Assembly: GCA_047975025.1 (NCBI GenBank)
Contig: JBKECY010000006.1
Coordinates: forward strand, 27,445 to 91,444
Reading direction: 5' to 3'
Origin: JBKECY01 sp047975025
Lineage (GTDB): Bacteria > Bacillota > Clostridia > Lachnospirales > Lachnospiraceae
Length of the DNA stretch: 64,000 nucleotides
The notes under the pieces are model-generated. The model saw only the letters and a list, made by a program, of their open reading frames with translations, did not search any database and had not been told where the DNA came from. The number at the start of each line of letters is the position of its first letter. Position 1 is the stretch's first letter. Below are positions 40,441 to 49,306 of this stretch, piece after piece. The translations under genes were made by a program, and so were the position numbers.

Positions 40441-41820
40441 ATGTATAAAATAGATTTTAATCAGCCCATACACGTTCATTTCATCGGTATAGGAGGCATC
40501 TCAATGAGCGGACTTGCCGAGGTTCTGTTACAGGAAGGCTTTACTATTACAGGGTCTGATCTGCACGAAACTCCATTAACTGCTTCTTTGCAGGAGAAGG
40601 GCGCCGCCGTCTTTTACGGACAGCGTGCCTCTAATATAGAAGAAAGTACTCAACTTGTTGTCTACACAGCTGCCGTACACGAAGATAATGAAGAGTATCA
40701 GGCCGCTAAAACCAGGGGCATTCCCATGCTGACGCGTGCCGATCTGCTGGGACAGATGATGCTTAACTATAAGACTCCGGTCGCTGTGGCAGGAACGCAT
40801 GGCAAGACCACAACGACCTCCATGATCTCCTGTGTCCTGCTTGAGTCCGGTCTTGATCCCACAGTTTCAGTAGGAGGAATACTTCCTATCATTAATGGAA
40901 ATATTCATGTCGGAAAGTCCGATGTGTTTGTCACAGAAGCCTGTGAATATACCAACAGCTATTGGAGCTTCCATCCTAAGATCAGCATCATTCTAAATAT
41001 CGATGCAGACCATCTGGATTTCTTCAAAAACCTCTCGGAGATCCGCAAGTCTTTTCGGGTCTTTGCCCAGAAGCTGCCTGCTGACGGTACACTGATCATC
41101 AACAGCGACATTCCTGATTACGAAGAAATCATTGAAGATCTGGCCTGTCGTGTCGTGACATTCGCGTTGAAACAACCGGCGGATTATACAGCAGAGAACC
41201 TTCAATATGACGCATACGGCAATCCCAGCTTTACCTGCGCTAAGAACCAGGTGCCCTTCGGTGAGTTCTCTTTGAAGGTTCCCGGACTTCATAATGTAGC
41301 GAATGCACTGGCTACGATAGCGCTGGGGGATCTTCTGGCACTGGATGCCGCGACGATGGCACTCGGTCTGCTGCATTTCACAGGCACACAACGGCGTTTT
41401 CAGCACAAGGGAAGCATCGGCGGTGTGACCATTATTGATGACTATGCACATCACCCGACAGAAATCAAAGCTACCCTGACCGCCGCTGCCAAATACCCGC
41501 ACAAGACACTCTGGTGCGTATTCCAGCCGCACACCTACACAAGAACCCAGGCACTGATGGACGAGTTCGCAGAAGCACTGCTTTTGGCTGATAAAATAGT
41601 ACTTGCCGACATCTATGCCGCACGTGAGAAGAATTTGCTCGGAGTTTCTTCAAAAGATCTGCAGGCCAAGATTCAGGAATTGGGAAAAGAATGCTACTAT
41701 TTCCCTACGTTTGATGAAATCGAAGCTTTTTTACTGAAAAATTGTGTCCACGATGATTTGTTGATAACCATGGGAGCCGGAGATGTTGTCACCATAGGGG
41801 AAGACTTACTCGGACAATAA
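40441..41820 (+). CDS. murC: UDP-N-acetylmuramate--L-alanine ligase
   Basis: A 459-residue cytoplasmic ligase that adds L-alanine to UDP-MurNAc in peptidoglycan synthesis. The N-terminal domain has FIGIGGISMSGLAEVLL. The ATP loop is VAVAGTHGKTTTTSMISCVL, and FVTEACEYTNSYWSFHPKIS, LNIDADHLDFFKN and IDDYAHHPTEIKATLTAA are diagnostic. An AAGGAG site precedes the ATG. murF and ddl are 14-17 kb away in another operon. Confidence 0.97.
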   Translation: MYKIDFNQPIHVHFIGIGGISMSGLAEVLLQEGFTITGSDLHETPLTASLQEKGAAVFYGQRASNIEESTQLVVYTAAVHEDNEEYQAAKTRGIPMLTRADLLGQMMLNYKTPVAVAGTHGKTTTTSMISCVLLESGLDPTVSVGGILPIINGNIHVGKSDVFVTEACEYTNSYWSFHPKISIILNIDADHLDFFKNLSEIRKSFRVFAQKLPADGTLIINSDIPDYEEIIEDLACRVVTFALKQPADYTAENLQYDAYGNPSFTCAKNQVPFGEFSLKVPGLHNVANALATIALGDLLALDAATMALGLLHFTGTQRRFQHKGSIGGVTIIDDYAHHPTEIKATLTAAAKYPHKTLWCVFQPHTYTRTQALMDEFAEALLLADKIVLADIYAAREKNLLGVSSKDLQAKIQELGKECYYFPTFDEIEAFLLKNCVHDDLLITMGAGDVVTIGEDLLGQ

Positions 41821-42000
41821 TTATCCACAATATCCACATACCAAATTCCGCAGTGCGGCAGCAGGTATGTGGATTTTTTGTGGATAACTTTCTCTGTTCT
41901 CACTCATTTGTTTCCACAGTTTTTGCCCCTTGGAATCACTTGTTTCGTAAATACTTCGAGTCAGAGATCCGGTTTATCCACACGCTCCACACTTTCCACA
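41821..42000. promoter_or_regulatory. cluster of DnaA boxes before the DnaD-domain gene
   Basis: Three perfect TTATCCACA boxes lie at 41821-41829 (+), 41879-41887 (-) and 41974-41982 (+). A box with one mismatch is at 41830-41838, and weaker ones are near 41868, 41930 and 41992. All are in the 180 bp between murC and the dnaD/dnaC-like pair, whose products load helicase. DnaA control of these genes, or titration of DnaA, is inferred. Confidence 0.75.
41832..41879 (+). terminator. terminator of murC
   Basis: ATCCACATACC (41832-41842) and GGTATGTGGAT (41864-41874) form an 11 bp stem with an inner CCGC/GCGG stem, followed by TTTTT. The arms overlap two of the DnaA-box-like sites. Confidence 0.8.
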
Positions 42001-42069
42001 ATTGGGCTTCCTTTTCCGCATCACCGGCAGATGCCCAAATGCGCTATTTTCTTTTCCAATCCACTGTGC

Positions 42070-42075
42070 TATAAT
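42070..42075 (+). promoter_or_regulatory. extended -10 of the dnaD/dnaC-like operon
   Basis: TGCTATAAT is an extended -10 (hexamer 42070-42075). The -35 region is poor. It lies 90 bp after the last DnaA box and 50 bp before the ATG at 42125. Confidence 0.6.
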
Positions 42076-42124
42076 CTTTGGTATCAAGATTGTAGTGATT
42101 CCGAAAGTGAGTGTGAAGCTTCAA

Positions 42125-43225
42125 ATGGGTAAAATATCAATCAATAATCCTCTGGCGAATGAGGTTACTTTAATTACAAATACGTTTCTGGATACTTACA
42201 TGCCAAAGGCTTACGGAGAGTTTGTAAAGGTATATTTATACCTTCTCAGAAGCTCCGCTTCTTTTTCTTCGACCTGTACCTTGTCATCCATTGCAGATGC
42301 CTTGAACTGTACAGAAGGAGATATTCGACGCGCACTTTCTTATTGGGAAAAGGAGAAAGTGCTTTCTCTGTCCTTTGATGCAGACAACCGGCTGAAGGAT
42401 TTGCATTTTCTGCCTTTACAGCCCCAGACCACCCGCAGTGCAGCTGTGGCGGCGGCTCCTGAGGCCCCTGCGGAAGATACACCTGCGGCACCTTCGAAAA
42501 AAGGCACTGCGGCTGAGCCTGTCCCTGCCGCAAGCACCCCGGTCCGCTCACGCACCCCACAGACATTGACCGTAGAGCAGATCGAGACATTAAAGCAAAA
42601 AGACGATGTGATTCAGTTTTTATATATTGCCGAGCAATACCTCGGCAGCACTCTGCGTCCTAACGAGGCACAGCGGCTCTTATTCTATTACGAAGACCTG
42701 CACTTCTCCGGAGAGCTGATTGAATACCTGATTGAATACTGTGTATCCCGCGGCTGCAAAAGCATGCATTATATTAATGAGGTGGCTTTGCGCTGGCACG
42801 AGGATGGGATTACATCTATCGAAATGGCCAAAGAAAAGAACGCACTTTACAACGAAACATACTACACGATTCTCAAGGCGCTTGGAATCAAAAGCAGAAA
42901 TCCTGTCAAATCAGAGATTGCTTTGATGGACCGCTGGACCAAGGAATACGGATTTTCTCTTGCAATCATCGTTGAAGCATGCAACCGCACTGTGTTACAG
43001 ACCGGGCAGCCAAGTTTGCAGTATGCTTCTAAAATTTTGCAGCAATGGAAAGAAAGCGGACTGCAGCATTTCGAGGATATTGCCAAGCTCGATGCCGCTT
43101 TTAAGGAGAAAAAGGCCCAGAAGAAACCTGCGGCTCCCAAGCGCACCGCCCAGAACCGCTTTCAGAATTATAACCATCGTGAATATGACTTTGACGAATT
43201 GAATAAGCATGTCCACAATCAATAG
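42125..43225 (+). CDS. DnaD-domain replication initiation protein
   Basis: A 366-residue protein. The N-terminal winged helix (residues 1-85) begins MGKISINNPLANEVTLITNT. An Ala/Pro-rich linker follows, then two DnaD-type helical domains containing EYLIEYCVSRGCKSMHYINE with VALRWHEDGITSIEMAKEK and the second copy WTKEYGFSLAIIVEACNRTV. DnaD/DnaB proteins remodel DNA and help to load helicase at origins or stalled forks. The ATG at 42125 is chosen by similarity of the N-terminus, although its ribosome binding site is poor. The next gene is the DnaC-like loader. Confidence 0.88.
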   Translation: MGKISINNPLANEVTLITNTFLDTYMPKAYGEFVKVYLYLLRSSASFSSTCTLSSIADALNCTEGDIRRALSYWEKEKVLSLSFDADNRLKDLHFLPLQPQTTRSAAVAAAPEAPAEDTPAAPSKKGTAAEPVPAASTPVRSRTPQTLTVEQIETLKQKDDVIQFLYIAEQYLGSTLRPNEAQRLLFYYEDLHFSGELIEYLIEYCVSRGCKSMHYINEVALRWHEDGITSIEMAKEKNALYNETYYTILKALGIKSRNPVKSEIALMDRWTKEYGFSLAIIVEACNRTVLQTGQPSLQYASKILQQWKESGLQHFEDIAKLDAAFKEKKAQKKPAAPKRTAQNRFQNYNHREYDFDELNKHVHNQ

Positions 43226-43255
43226 CCTGTCACACTTATAGGAAAGGAGCTTCCA

Positions 43256-44257
43256 GTGCCTTTGACAAATACCCAGTTTGATTCGATCATGCGCGAGTAT
43301 AACCGCAAACAACTGCACAGCAATCGCATACTTGAAGAGCATCAGACTGTCATCTATACTTCAATTCCAGAAATCAAAAAAATCGATGAAGACATCGCTG
43401 CCTGCAGTCTCTCAAAAGCCAGAGCATTGCTTGAGAATCAGGCTATCTCCGACATGGATCTTGAAGCACAGATCCAGAGTCTTTCGGCCCGCCGTCATGC
43501 ATTACTGCAAGAGCATGGCTATCCGCAGGACTATCTGACGCTTCGGCATAACTGCCCCATCTGCAAGGATACCGGCTATATTGACAGCAAAAAATGCGTC
43601 TGTTTTGAACGTGCCATTATTGCCCTTCTCTACCAGAACTCTAATTTAAACCAACTGCTGCTCAAAAACAGGCTGCAAGACTTTTCATTTTCCTACTACG
43701 CCGAGCATACAACAGACCCTTTAGTCCCTTTTACCCCCAGACAACTGGCTGAGCAGGCCTATGATACCTCTCAGAAATTTATTAAAAATTTCGCTACGGA
43801 CTTTGAAAATATATGCTATTATGGAGATACAGGCGTCGGCAAGACCTTTCTCTCGTCCTGTGTGGCTGCAGCATTGATTGAACAAGGATACAGTGTCCTG
43901 TACTTTTCTGCCTATGAGTTATTTGAAGCACTTGCGGATGACACATTTTTCAGAGAGCAAAGACAGCGGCAATCCAACTACATTTTTGAGTGCGATTTGC
44001 TGATCATCGACGATTTGGGGACAGAGCTCACCAACAGCTTTGTCGCCTCGCAATTATTTTTGTGTATAAATGAACGAATCCTGCATAAAAAATCCACGAT
44101 TATTTCTACCAACCTTGATTTGGAAGGATTGGCGGAGACATATTCTACTCGTGTGTTCTCGCGGATCTTCAGCCATTATAAAATGATACATCTAATAGGA
44201 AAAGACATACGAATGCAAAAAGAGTTATTAGGAGGTTCGACTCATGAGACAAAGTGA
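43256..44257 (+). CDS. DnaC/DnaI-like helicase-loader ATPase
   Basis: A 333-residue AAA+ ATPase. The N-terminal zinc-binding part has NCPICKDTGYIDSKKCVCFE (four Cys). Walker A is YGDTGVGKTFLSSCVAAALI, Walker B is DLLIIDDLGTE, and sensor-like STNLDLEGLAETYSTRVFSR and IFSHYKM follow. This fits the loader of the replicative helicase. The start is GTG with AAAGGAG 6 bp upstream. Its end overlaps the PRPP synthetase-like gene by 14 bp. Confidence 0.92.
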   Translation: MPLTNTQFDSIMREYNRKQLHSNRILEEHQTVIYTSIPEIKKIDEDIAACSLSKARALLENQAISDMDLEAQIQSLSARRHALLQEHGYPQDYLTLRHNCPICKDTGYIDSKKCVCFERAIIALLYQNSNLNQLLLKNRLQDFSFSYYAEHTTDPLVPFTPRQLAEQAYDTSQKFIKNFATDFENICYYGDTGVGKTFLSSCVAAALIEQGYSVLYFSAYELFEALADDTFFREQRQRQSNYIFECDLLIIDDLGTELTNSFVASQLFLCINERILHKKSTIISTNLDLEGLAETYSTRVFSRIFSHYKMIHLIGKDIRMQKELLGGSTHETK

Positions 44258-45434
44258 AATTAAGGATATGAAGACACTGCCCGTCGGAAGACTTGGGGTG
44301 CTGCCGCTCGAAAGCTGTTCATCACTTGGCAAACGCATCAACGACTGGATTGTACAGTGGCGTGAGGAACGGCAGGACTGTTCCCCCGGTGTCACACCCG
44401 TAGAGGGTTATATTCGGGACTCCTATCTGATCGATGCGGCCATTCCCCGGTTCGGTTCCGGAGAAGCCAAAGCGATTCTGAATGAATCTGTACGCGGTGA
44501 TGATTTGTATCTTCTGGTAGATGTCTGTAATTACAGTCTTACCTATAAGCTGTACGGCTTCGAGAATCTGATGTCTCCTGATGATCACTTTCAGGATGTG
44601 AAGCGTGTCATCGCTGCCATTGCCGGCAAAGCTCGCCGTCTGAATGTAATCATGCCTTATCTGTATGAGAGCCGCCAGGAAAAACGCAACGGCCGTGAAT
44701 CTCTGGACTGCGCCATGGCATTGCAGGAGCTCTCCAATATGGGCGTTGAGAATATCCTGACCTTCGATGCACATGATGCCCGCGTCCAGAATGCACTGCC
44801 CCTCCATGGATTTGAGACCATCCCTCCGGCCTATCAGTTCATCAAAGGCCTGTTGTCTGTTGAGAAGAACTTAAAAATCGACTCCGATAATCTGATGGTC
44901 ATCAGCCCCGATGAGGGCGGAATGAAGCGCGCGATCTATCTGGCCAACGTAATGCAGGTAGATATGGGAATGTTCTATAAACGCCGGGATTATTCCAAGA
45001 CAATCGACGGACGCAATCCTATCGTCGCTTACGAATTCCTCGGCTCTTCCGTCGAGGGCAAGGATATGATTATCATAGATGATATGATTTCTTCGGGCGG
45101 TACCATTTTACAGGTAGCCACTTTGCTAAAAGAGCGCAAGGCAAGAAAGATATTTATCTTTTCTACATTTGGGCATTTTACAAATGGATTGGAACGTTTT
45201 GATGCGGCTCACGAACAGGGACTGTTCGACTACCTGTTAACGACAAACCTGATCTATCAGACACCGGAACTGTTAAGCAAGCCTTATCACATCAACTGTG
45301 ACATGAGCAAATTCATTGCATTGATTATCGATACTTTGAACCACGACGTATCTATCAGCGAACTGCTGGACCCGGTAGACCGTATTAATAACTTTCTGTA
45401 TCAATACAAGAAAAATCAAGCGGAAAGCAACTAA
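44244..45434 (+). CDS. ribose-phosphate pyrophosphokinase (long clostridial type)
   Basis: A 396-residue enzyme making PRPP from ribose-5-phosphate and ATP for nucleotide synthesis. ADP/Mg segments are LNVIMPYLYESRQEKRNGRE, ILTFDAHDARVQNALPLHGF, MVISPDEGGMKRAIYLANVM and the PRPP loop MIIIDDMISSGGTILQVA. It is longer than the usual 315 residues, with N- and C-terminal extensions common in Lachnospiraceae-like genomes. Overlap with the upstream gene suggests translational coupling. Confidence 0.92.
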   Translation: MRQSEIKDMKTLPVGRLGVLPLESCSSLGKRINDWIVQWREERQDCSPGVTPVEGYIRDSYLIDAAIPRFGSGEAKAILNESVRGDDLYLLVDVCNYSLTYKLYGFENLMSPDDHFQDVKRVIAAIAGKARRLNVIMPYLYESRQEKRNGRESLDCAMALQELSNMGVENILTFDAHDARVQNALPLHGFETIPPAYQFIKGLLSVEKNLKIDSDNLMVISPDEGGMKRAIYLANVMQVDMGMFYKRRDYSKTIDGRNPIVAYEFLGSSVEGKDMIIIDDMISSGGTILQVATLLKERKARKIFIFSTFGHFTNGLERFDAAHEQGLFDYLLTTNLIYQTPELLSKPYHINCDMSKFIALIIDTLNHDVSISELLDPVDRINNFLYQYKKNQAESN

Positions 45435-45440
45435 GATATA

Positions 45441-45482
45441 ACAGAGGAGTACATCTGCCTTATGCAGACTGTACTCCTCTGT
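45441..45482. terminator. hairpin between convergent genes
   Basis: ACAGAGGAGTACA and TGTACTCCTCTGT form a 13 bp stem. The stop codon of the SbcC-like gene falls in the loop region. T-runs are weak on both sides. Confidence 0.6.
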
Positions 45483-48087
45483 CTTTGTGACAAATCAGAT
45501 ACAGAATCTGGTATCTGCCGCTGATTTTTTTCAAAAGCTTCAGCGCTACTTCTAACTTCTCCTCATCCAGATTGACGAAGGTATCGTCCAGAATCAGAAA
45601 TGGCATCTCCTCCTCGAACATCGCATCCACTACCGCCAAGCGTAGGCAGAACCCCAGCAGATCCTTATAGCCGGTGCTAAAATAAGCAAGTTCTCTTCGT
45701 TGTCCCCGCTGTGTTACCGTAATCTCCAGATTGATATCCAGATCCACTTCTTTGATTCTGCCGTCTGTCAGCATCTTGACATATTTTGTGAAACTCTTTC
45801 TGGTGGCCGCCAGATATTTGGAAGCGAATTGATTCTTGGCCTCAGTGAGATATTCCAGCGTTCTGACAATCGTCTTATATTGTGCCTTGCCCTGCAAGAA
45901 CTCTTCCTGTAATTCCCGCAACCTGGCTTCCATCTGCTCGAACTCGGCAATCTCTGTCCTTAATCCCTTGATCTTGAACTCCGTATCATGCAGACGTTCA
46001 CTGTTTCGTATGATCTCCTGCTGCACTTTATATTCGTTTCTTTGAAGTTCAGACAGACTTTCTTCATGAAAGAATTCATCGGCATCCGGGAACATAAGAT
46101 TCTCTTTGTCGAATGCTTCCAGCTTCTGCCGTATATCATTTACAAATGCAATCCGCATCTTGTATTCGTCATACGTCTCGCGGAGAATTTCAATCTTCTT
46201 CAACAAAGAAGTTTCCGGCAGATAATAGGAGCCCATCTTTTTCTTCAGCTGCTGCACACTCTCCTCCGTGCTGGCCTTGATCTTTTGATTTGATTCTGCT
46301 TTATTATGCAGGTCTTCATACATCTGCCGGTTCTTCTCGACTGTGCGAATAAAAGAACGTGTTTCCTCGAAGGTATATGGTTTATTGAACGTATAGGCAG
46401 TGAACCACTCCTGTATTTCATTTTCGGGTGAAAGCTGCCGCTCCTCAGATTCCTCCTGCCAAGAGTAGGAGGTATGGCGCTTCAGATACTTTAGTTCGCT
46501 GTCTTCTCTTTCTATTTGATTGACGGCTGCATAGAACTGCACCTCCGTACTGTCCTGTGCTTCAATCCCATAGGCAGCGAGATACCTTTCAATATACTCT
46601 CTTATTTCATCCGCCTGCTGTTCCAATAGGAAAATCCTCTTATGCAAACTATATTTGCGGTAGAAGCGCTCTGCGAACCCAATCAAGAGGAGCACGACAA
46701 GGAATCCGACAATCGGCAGGGTCTTGTCCACCATTCGGAAAATAGCAGCAAATGACACCAGTGCCGCCAAAACTCCCACGAAGAGCAGCGTCAGACCTAC
46801 CATCCGGTTCCGCTCCATATTCCTGCGTGAACTGTCATAGCGTGACTTTCGCTCCGTCGCCTCCAGGCGCGCCAGCAATTCTCCCTTTTGTTTCTGGATA
46901 CGGCTCCAGTCTTCTATATCTTCTTTGACCTCTGCCAGCTCTTCTTGCTCCAGCGGCATCTTCGCAAACTTTTCTTCCAACTGCTCTTTTTTCTGCTGCT
47001 CTTCTTGCGGAAGCGGATTGACAGAAGATGGGATGCCGCTTTTCTGGTACTCGTCCAGCAGGCGGTTGATCTCGTCTAACGCTTCCGGAGAGGGTACCCC
47101 GTTATAGAAGAACCGGTCCAAATCGTCCAGCGCCCTTACCTCTTGGTCTGAAAGTTTACTTCCTGCCCATTTTCCCCGCAGGGTAAGCAGTTGTGCTTTC
47201 ATTTCTTCCAGATATTGCATCAATTCATCTGTCGGAACCGTTCCATTGAAGACGCGCAGCAAGGGGCGCAGTTGTTCGCTCTGTGCCTTTTCGTCTTCCA
47301 CCAGTTCCCTGTATTGCTGTATACGCGCGGCATCTCTTTGATAGGCACCGGCCTTTTCTATGGCATACTTTGCTACCTGATGCTGCTCTTTTAGTGCCTC
47401 CGTCTCCTGTTTTAAGTCTGCCGCTAGTTTTGTGTATTCTTCCAACGCTCTTTTTTTCGCCAGACTGCCCCGTAGTTCCTCCTCAAGTGCCGCCTGCTCC
47501 AGCCGGTTTTCGCCCAGGCGTCCTCTGTCCTTCGTCTTGACATACTCCTTGGAGGCCTGCGCAAGACGCTTTACGGCTTTTTCAAAATCCGCCATATCGT
47601 TTTCGCTTTTTTCAAGCTTGCCCAATCTGGCATTTATGCTGTCATTGGCCTGCATTCGGATGGACTCCTGTGGTATACTGGTCGTGCGCTCATAGGCCTG
47701 TGCGTCAATTTTGAAAAGTTCTTCACCAATCTGACTCGTAAAAAGAGTGCTTTTCATGCCTGTAGCTTCATCATACAGGCAGAATTCGTCATCCGTACTT
47801 CTGGCGGCAAAAAAACGCTCAATACGCAGCCGGTGCCCCTGCATTTCAATCGTCAGACTGCCTCCGAATTTACCGCCCTGCCAGGGCTCATATTTCTTGC
47901 GCAGTCTGGCATCCAGATCACGTTTTTTGGAGTCATCCAACCCGTACAGCATCGCGCGGATAAATGCCGAAAGTGTGCTCTTCCCCCATCCGTTCTCTCC
48001 TTGTATCACATTAAGCCCCAAGGTAAAGGTATGCTCGAATTTATGCAGCACTCCAAAGTTCTCTATATAACAGCTCACCAGTCTCAT
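45460..48087 (-). CDS. SbcC/YhaN-like ATPase with mid-coil membrane segments
   Basis: An 875-residue SMC-like ATPase. The N-terminal Walker A is IQGENGWGKSTLSAFIRAM and a C-terminal Walker B is PFLILDDTFVNLDEEKLEV, preceded by the signature-like LAYFSTGYKDLLGFCLRLAV. Between them are two long coiled-coil arms. At about residues 430-480 the coil is interrupted by two hydrophobic segments (VGLTLLFVGVLAALVSFAAI and LPIVGFLVVLLLIGFAERF), as expected for the membrane-associated YhaN type. It overlaps the nuclease gene by 4 bp, so the two form a DNA repair complex. Confidence 0.88.
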   Translation of the reverse strand: MRLVSCYIENFGVLHKFEHTFTLGLNVIQGENGWGKSTLSAFIRAMLYGLDDSKKRDLDARLRKKYEPWQGGKFGGSLTIEMQGHRLRIERFFAARSTDDEFCLYDEATGMKSTLFTSQIGEELFKIDAQAYERTTSIPQESIRMQANDSINARLGKLEKSENDMADFEKAVKRLAQASKEYVKTKDRGRLGENRLEQAALEEELRGSLAKKRALEEYTKLAADLKQETEALKEQHQVAKYAIEKAGAYQRDAARIQQYRELVEDEKAQSEQLRPLLRVFNGTVPTDELMQYLEEMKAQLLTLRGKWAGSKLSDQEVRALDDLDRFFYNGVPSPEALDEINRLLDEYQKSGIPSSVNPLPQEEQQKKEQLEEKFAKMPLEQEELAEVKEDIEDWSRIQKQKGELLARLEATERKSRYDSSRRNMERNRMVGLTLLFVGVLAALVSFAAIFRMVDKTLPIVGFLVVLLLIGFAERFYRKYSLHKRIFLLEQQADEIREYIERYLAAYGIEAQDSTEVQFYAAVNQIEREDSELKYLKRHTSYSWQEESEERQLSPENEIQEWFTAYTFNKPYTFEETRSFIRTVEKNRQMYEDLHNKAESNQKIKASTEESVQQLKKKMGSYYLPETSLLKKIEILRETYDEYKMRIAFVNDIRQKLEAFDKENLMFPDADEFFHEESLSELQRNEYKVQQEIIRNSERLHDTEFKIKGLRTEIAEFEQMEARLRELQEEFLQGKAQYKTIVRTLEYLTEAKNQFASKYLAATRKSFTKYVKMLTDGRIKEVDLDINLEITVTQRGQRRELAYFSTGYKDLLGFCLRLAVVDAMFEEEMPFLILDDTFVNLDEEKLEVALKLLKKISGRYQILYLICHKDRGVQSA

Positions 48088-49142
48088 GCTTCAATCTCCT
48101 CTCCCCGGAGTGCCCGCAGCCCCATCTTGATGATACTGCTTTTCTCATCTTCTTTTAGATCTGCATCCCATACGAGACGTATGAACTCTCCTTTTAGAGA
48201 GGCATCGTAGCGATAGGTGTCGATATCTATGGCAAGCCGGCTTCGATCCAGCAGACGGAAGAAATAGTAACGTTCTTTGAACTTGCTTTCCATAAATGTA
48301 ACATGATAGTCAGATTCCGGCGACACCTCACCGCCTAGAATGACCCTGACCAGATCTCTTTGGGGTATGTCCCGAATCTCAGCATAGATGGCTTCCTCCA
48401 CACTGCGTCCGGTGCTGCAGCCGGAGATATCTGCCCGGACTTCATGCAGTGTCCGGCTGGCAAATGGCACGAACTCGGCTTCCACTTTATTTTTTTTGGT
48501 CTGCAGCAAGACGAATCCTTTGGGGCCTGTTTCATCAAAGCCTCTGCCCTCCAGGCATCCGCAATAGCAATAGACACCTCTTTTATCCAAAACTTCCTGC
48601 TGATACGCATGGTAATGACCTAAGGCGAGATAATCAATCCCTTTGTGTGTAAGCTGCGCCAGACTGATTTCGTCCTTCGTCATCTGTCCCTGCGGTTTCA
48701 CGGCTCCATGCAATACGACAATATTAAGATCCTGTTTGTCCAACAGCAGCTCTGCCGCATCATCCGAGAGTTCTCTGCCTGTGATTACGACGGAATCATA
48801 TCTGTAAGAAGTCCACTGGTCGGCAAACATCTTGACATTCTCCGGCAGCTGCACTTCCTCACCCGAGGCAGCGTCATGGTTCCCGCGCAGGTACAAGAAA
48901 TCAATTTCGGATGCTTTACGTATAATTCCCGACACTATATCACGTGTCTTCGCCGATGCATAGACAGAATCGTACAGATCACCTGCGATTAAGATGGCTC
49001 TGACACCTTCCTGCAAGGCATATTCCACCATCCGTTCGAATGTATGCAGCATCTCATTTCTTCTCTCTCTCGCCTGTGCACTCGTGAAATTCCCTGTCAT
49101 CGGTGAGTCCAGATGCAGATCTGCACAATGTATGAGTTTCAT
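48084..49142 (-). CDS. SbcD/YhaO-like metallophosphoesterase (DNA repair exonuclease)
   Basis: A 352-residue Mre11-type nuclease. Phosphoesterase motifs are KLIHCADLHLDSPM, ILIAGDLYDSVYA, LYLRGNHDAASGE and LALGHYHAYQQE. The C-terminal part is specific to the SbcD/YhaO group. It is the upstream gene of the pair with the SbcC-like ATPase and has its own promoter at 49191-49219. Confidence 0.92.
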   Translation of the reverse strand: MKLIHCADLHLDSPMTGNFTSAQARERRNEMLHTFERMVEYALQEGVRAILIAGDLYDSVYASAKTRDIVSGIIRKASEIDFLYLRGNHDAASGEEVQLPENVKMFADQWTSYRYDSVVITGRELSDDAAELLLDKQDLNIVVLHGAVKPQGQMTKDEISLAQLTHKGIDYLALGHYHAYQQEVLDKRGVYCYCGCLEGRGFDETGPKGFVLLQTKKNKVEAEFVPFASRTLHEVRADISGCSTGRSVEEAIYAEIRDIPQRDLVRVILGGEVSPESDYHVTFMESKFKERYYFFRLLDRSRLAIDIDTYRYDASLKGEFIRLVWDADLKEDEKSSIIKMGLRALRGEEIEA

Positions 49143-49190
49143 ATGCTTTCCCTCTCTTATCTGTCGTTAGAATTGCTGTATGCTGGTTAA

Positions 49191-49219
49191 ATTATAAATG
49201 ATTTTCGCTGTTTAGTAAA
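49191..49219 (-). promoter_or_regulatory. promoter of the SbcDC-like operon
   Basis: TTTACT (49219-49214), a 17 bp spacer, and TATAAT (49196-49191) on the minus strand. Confidence 0.6.
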
Positions 49220-49244
49220 GTATTGGACACAACTCCTCATACGA

Positions 49245-49282
49245 CAACAGACGCCCCACTCGTACAGGGCGCCTGTCTGCTT
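49245..49282. terminator. hairpin after the beta-propeller gene
   Basis: CAGACGCCCC and GGGCGCCTGTCTG pair with one bulge. The stem is GC-rich but lacks a clear T-run on the minus strand. Confidence 0.5.
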
Positions 49283-49306
49283 TTCACTTCATGTATTGTT
49301 TTCTAT

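Noticed and set aside
41821..42000. Replication origin (oriC)
   Set aside because: DnaA boxes are present, but dnaA, dnaN and other origin neighbours are absent and no long AT-rich unwinding element is seen. A regulatory role is more likely.
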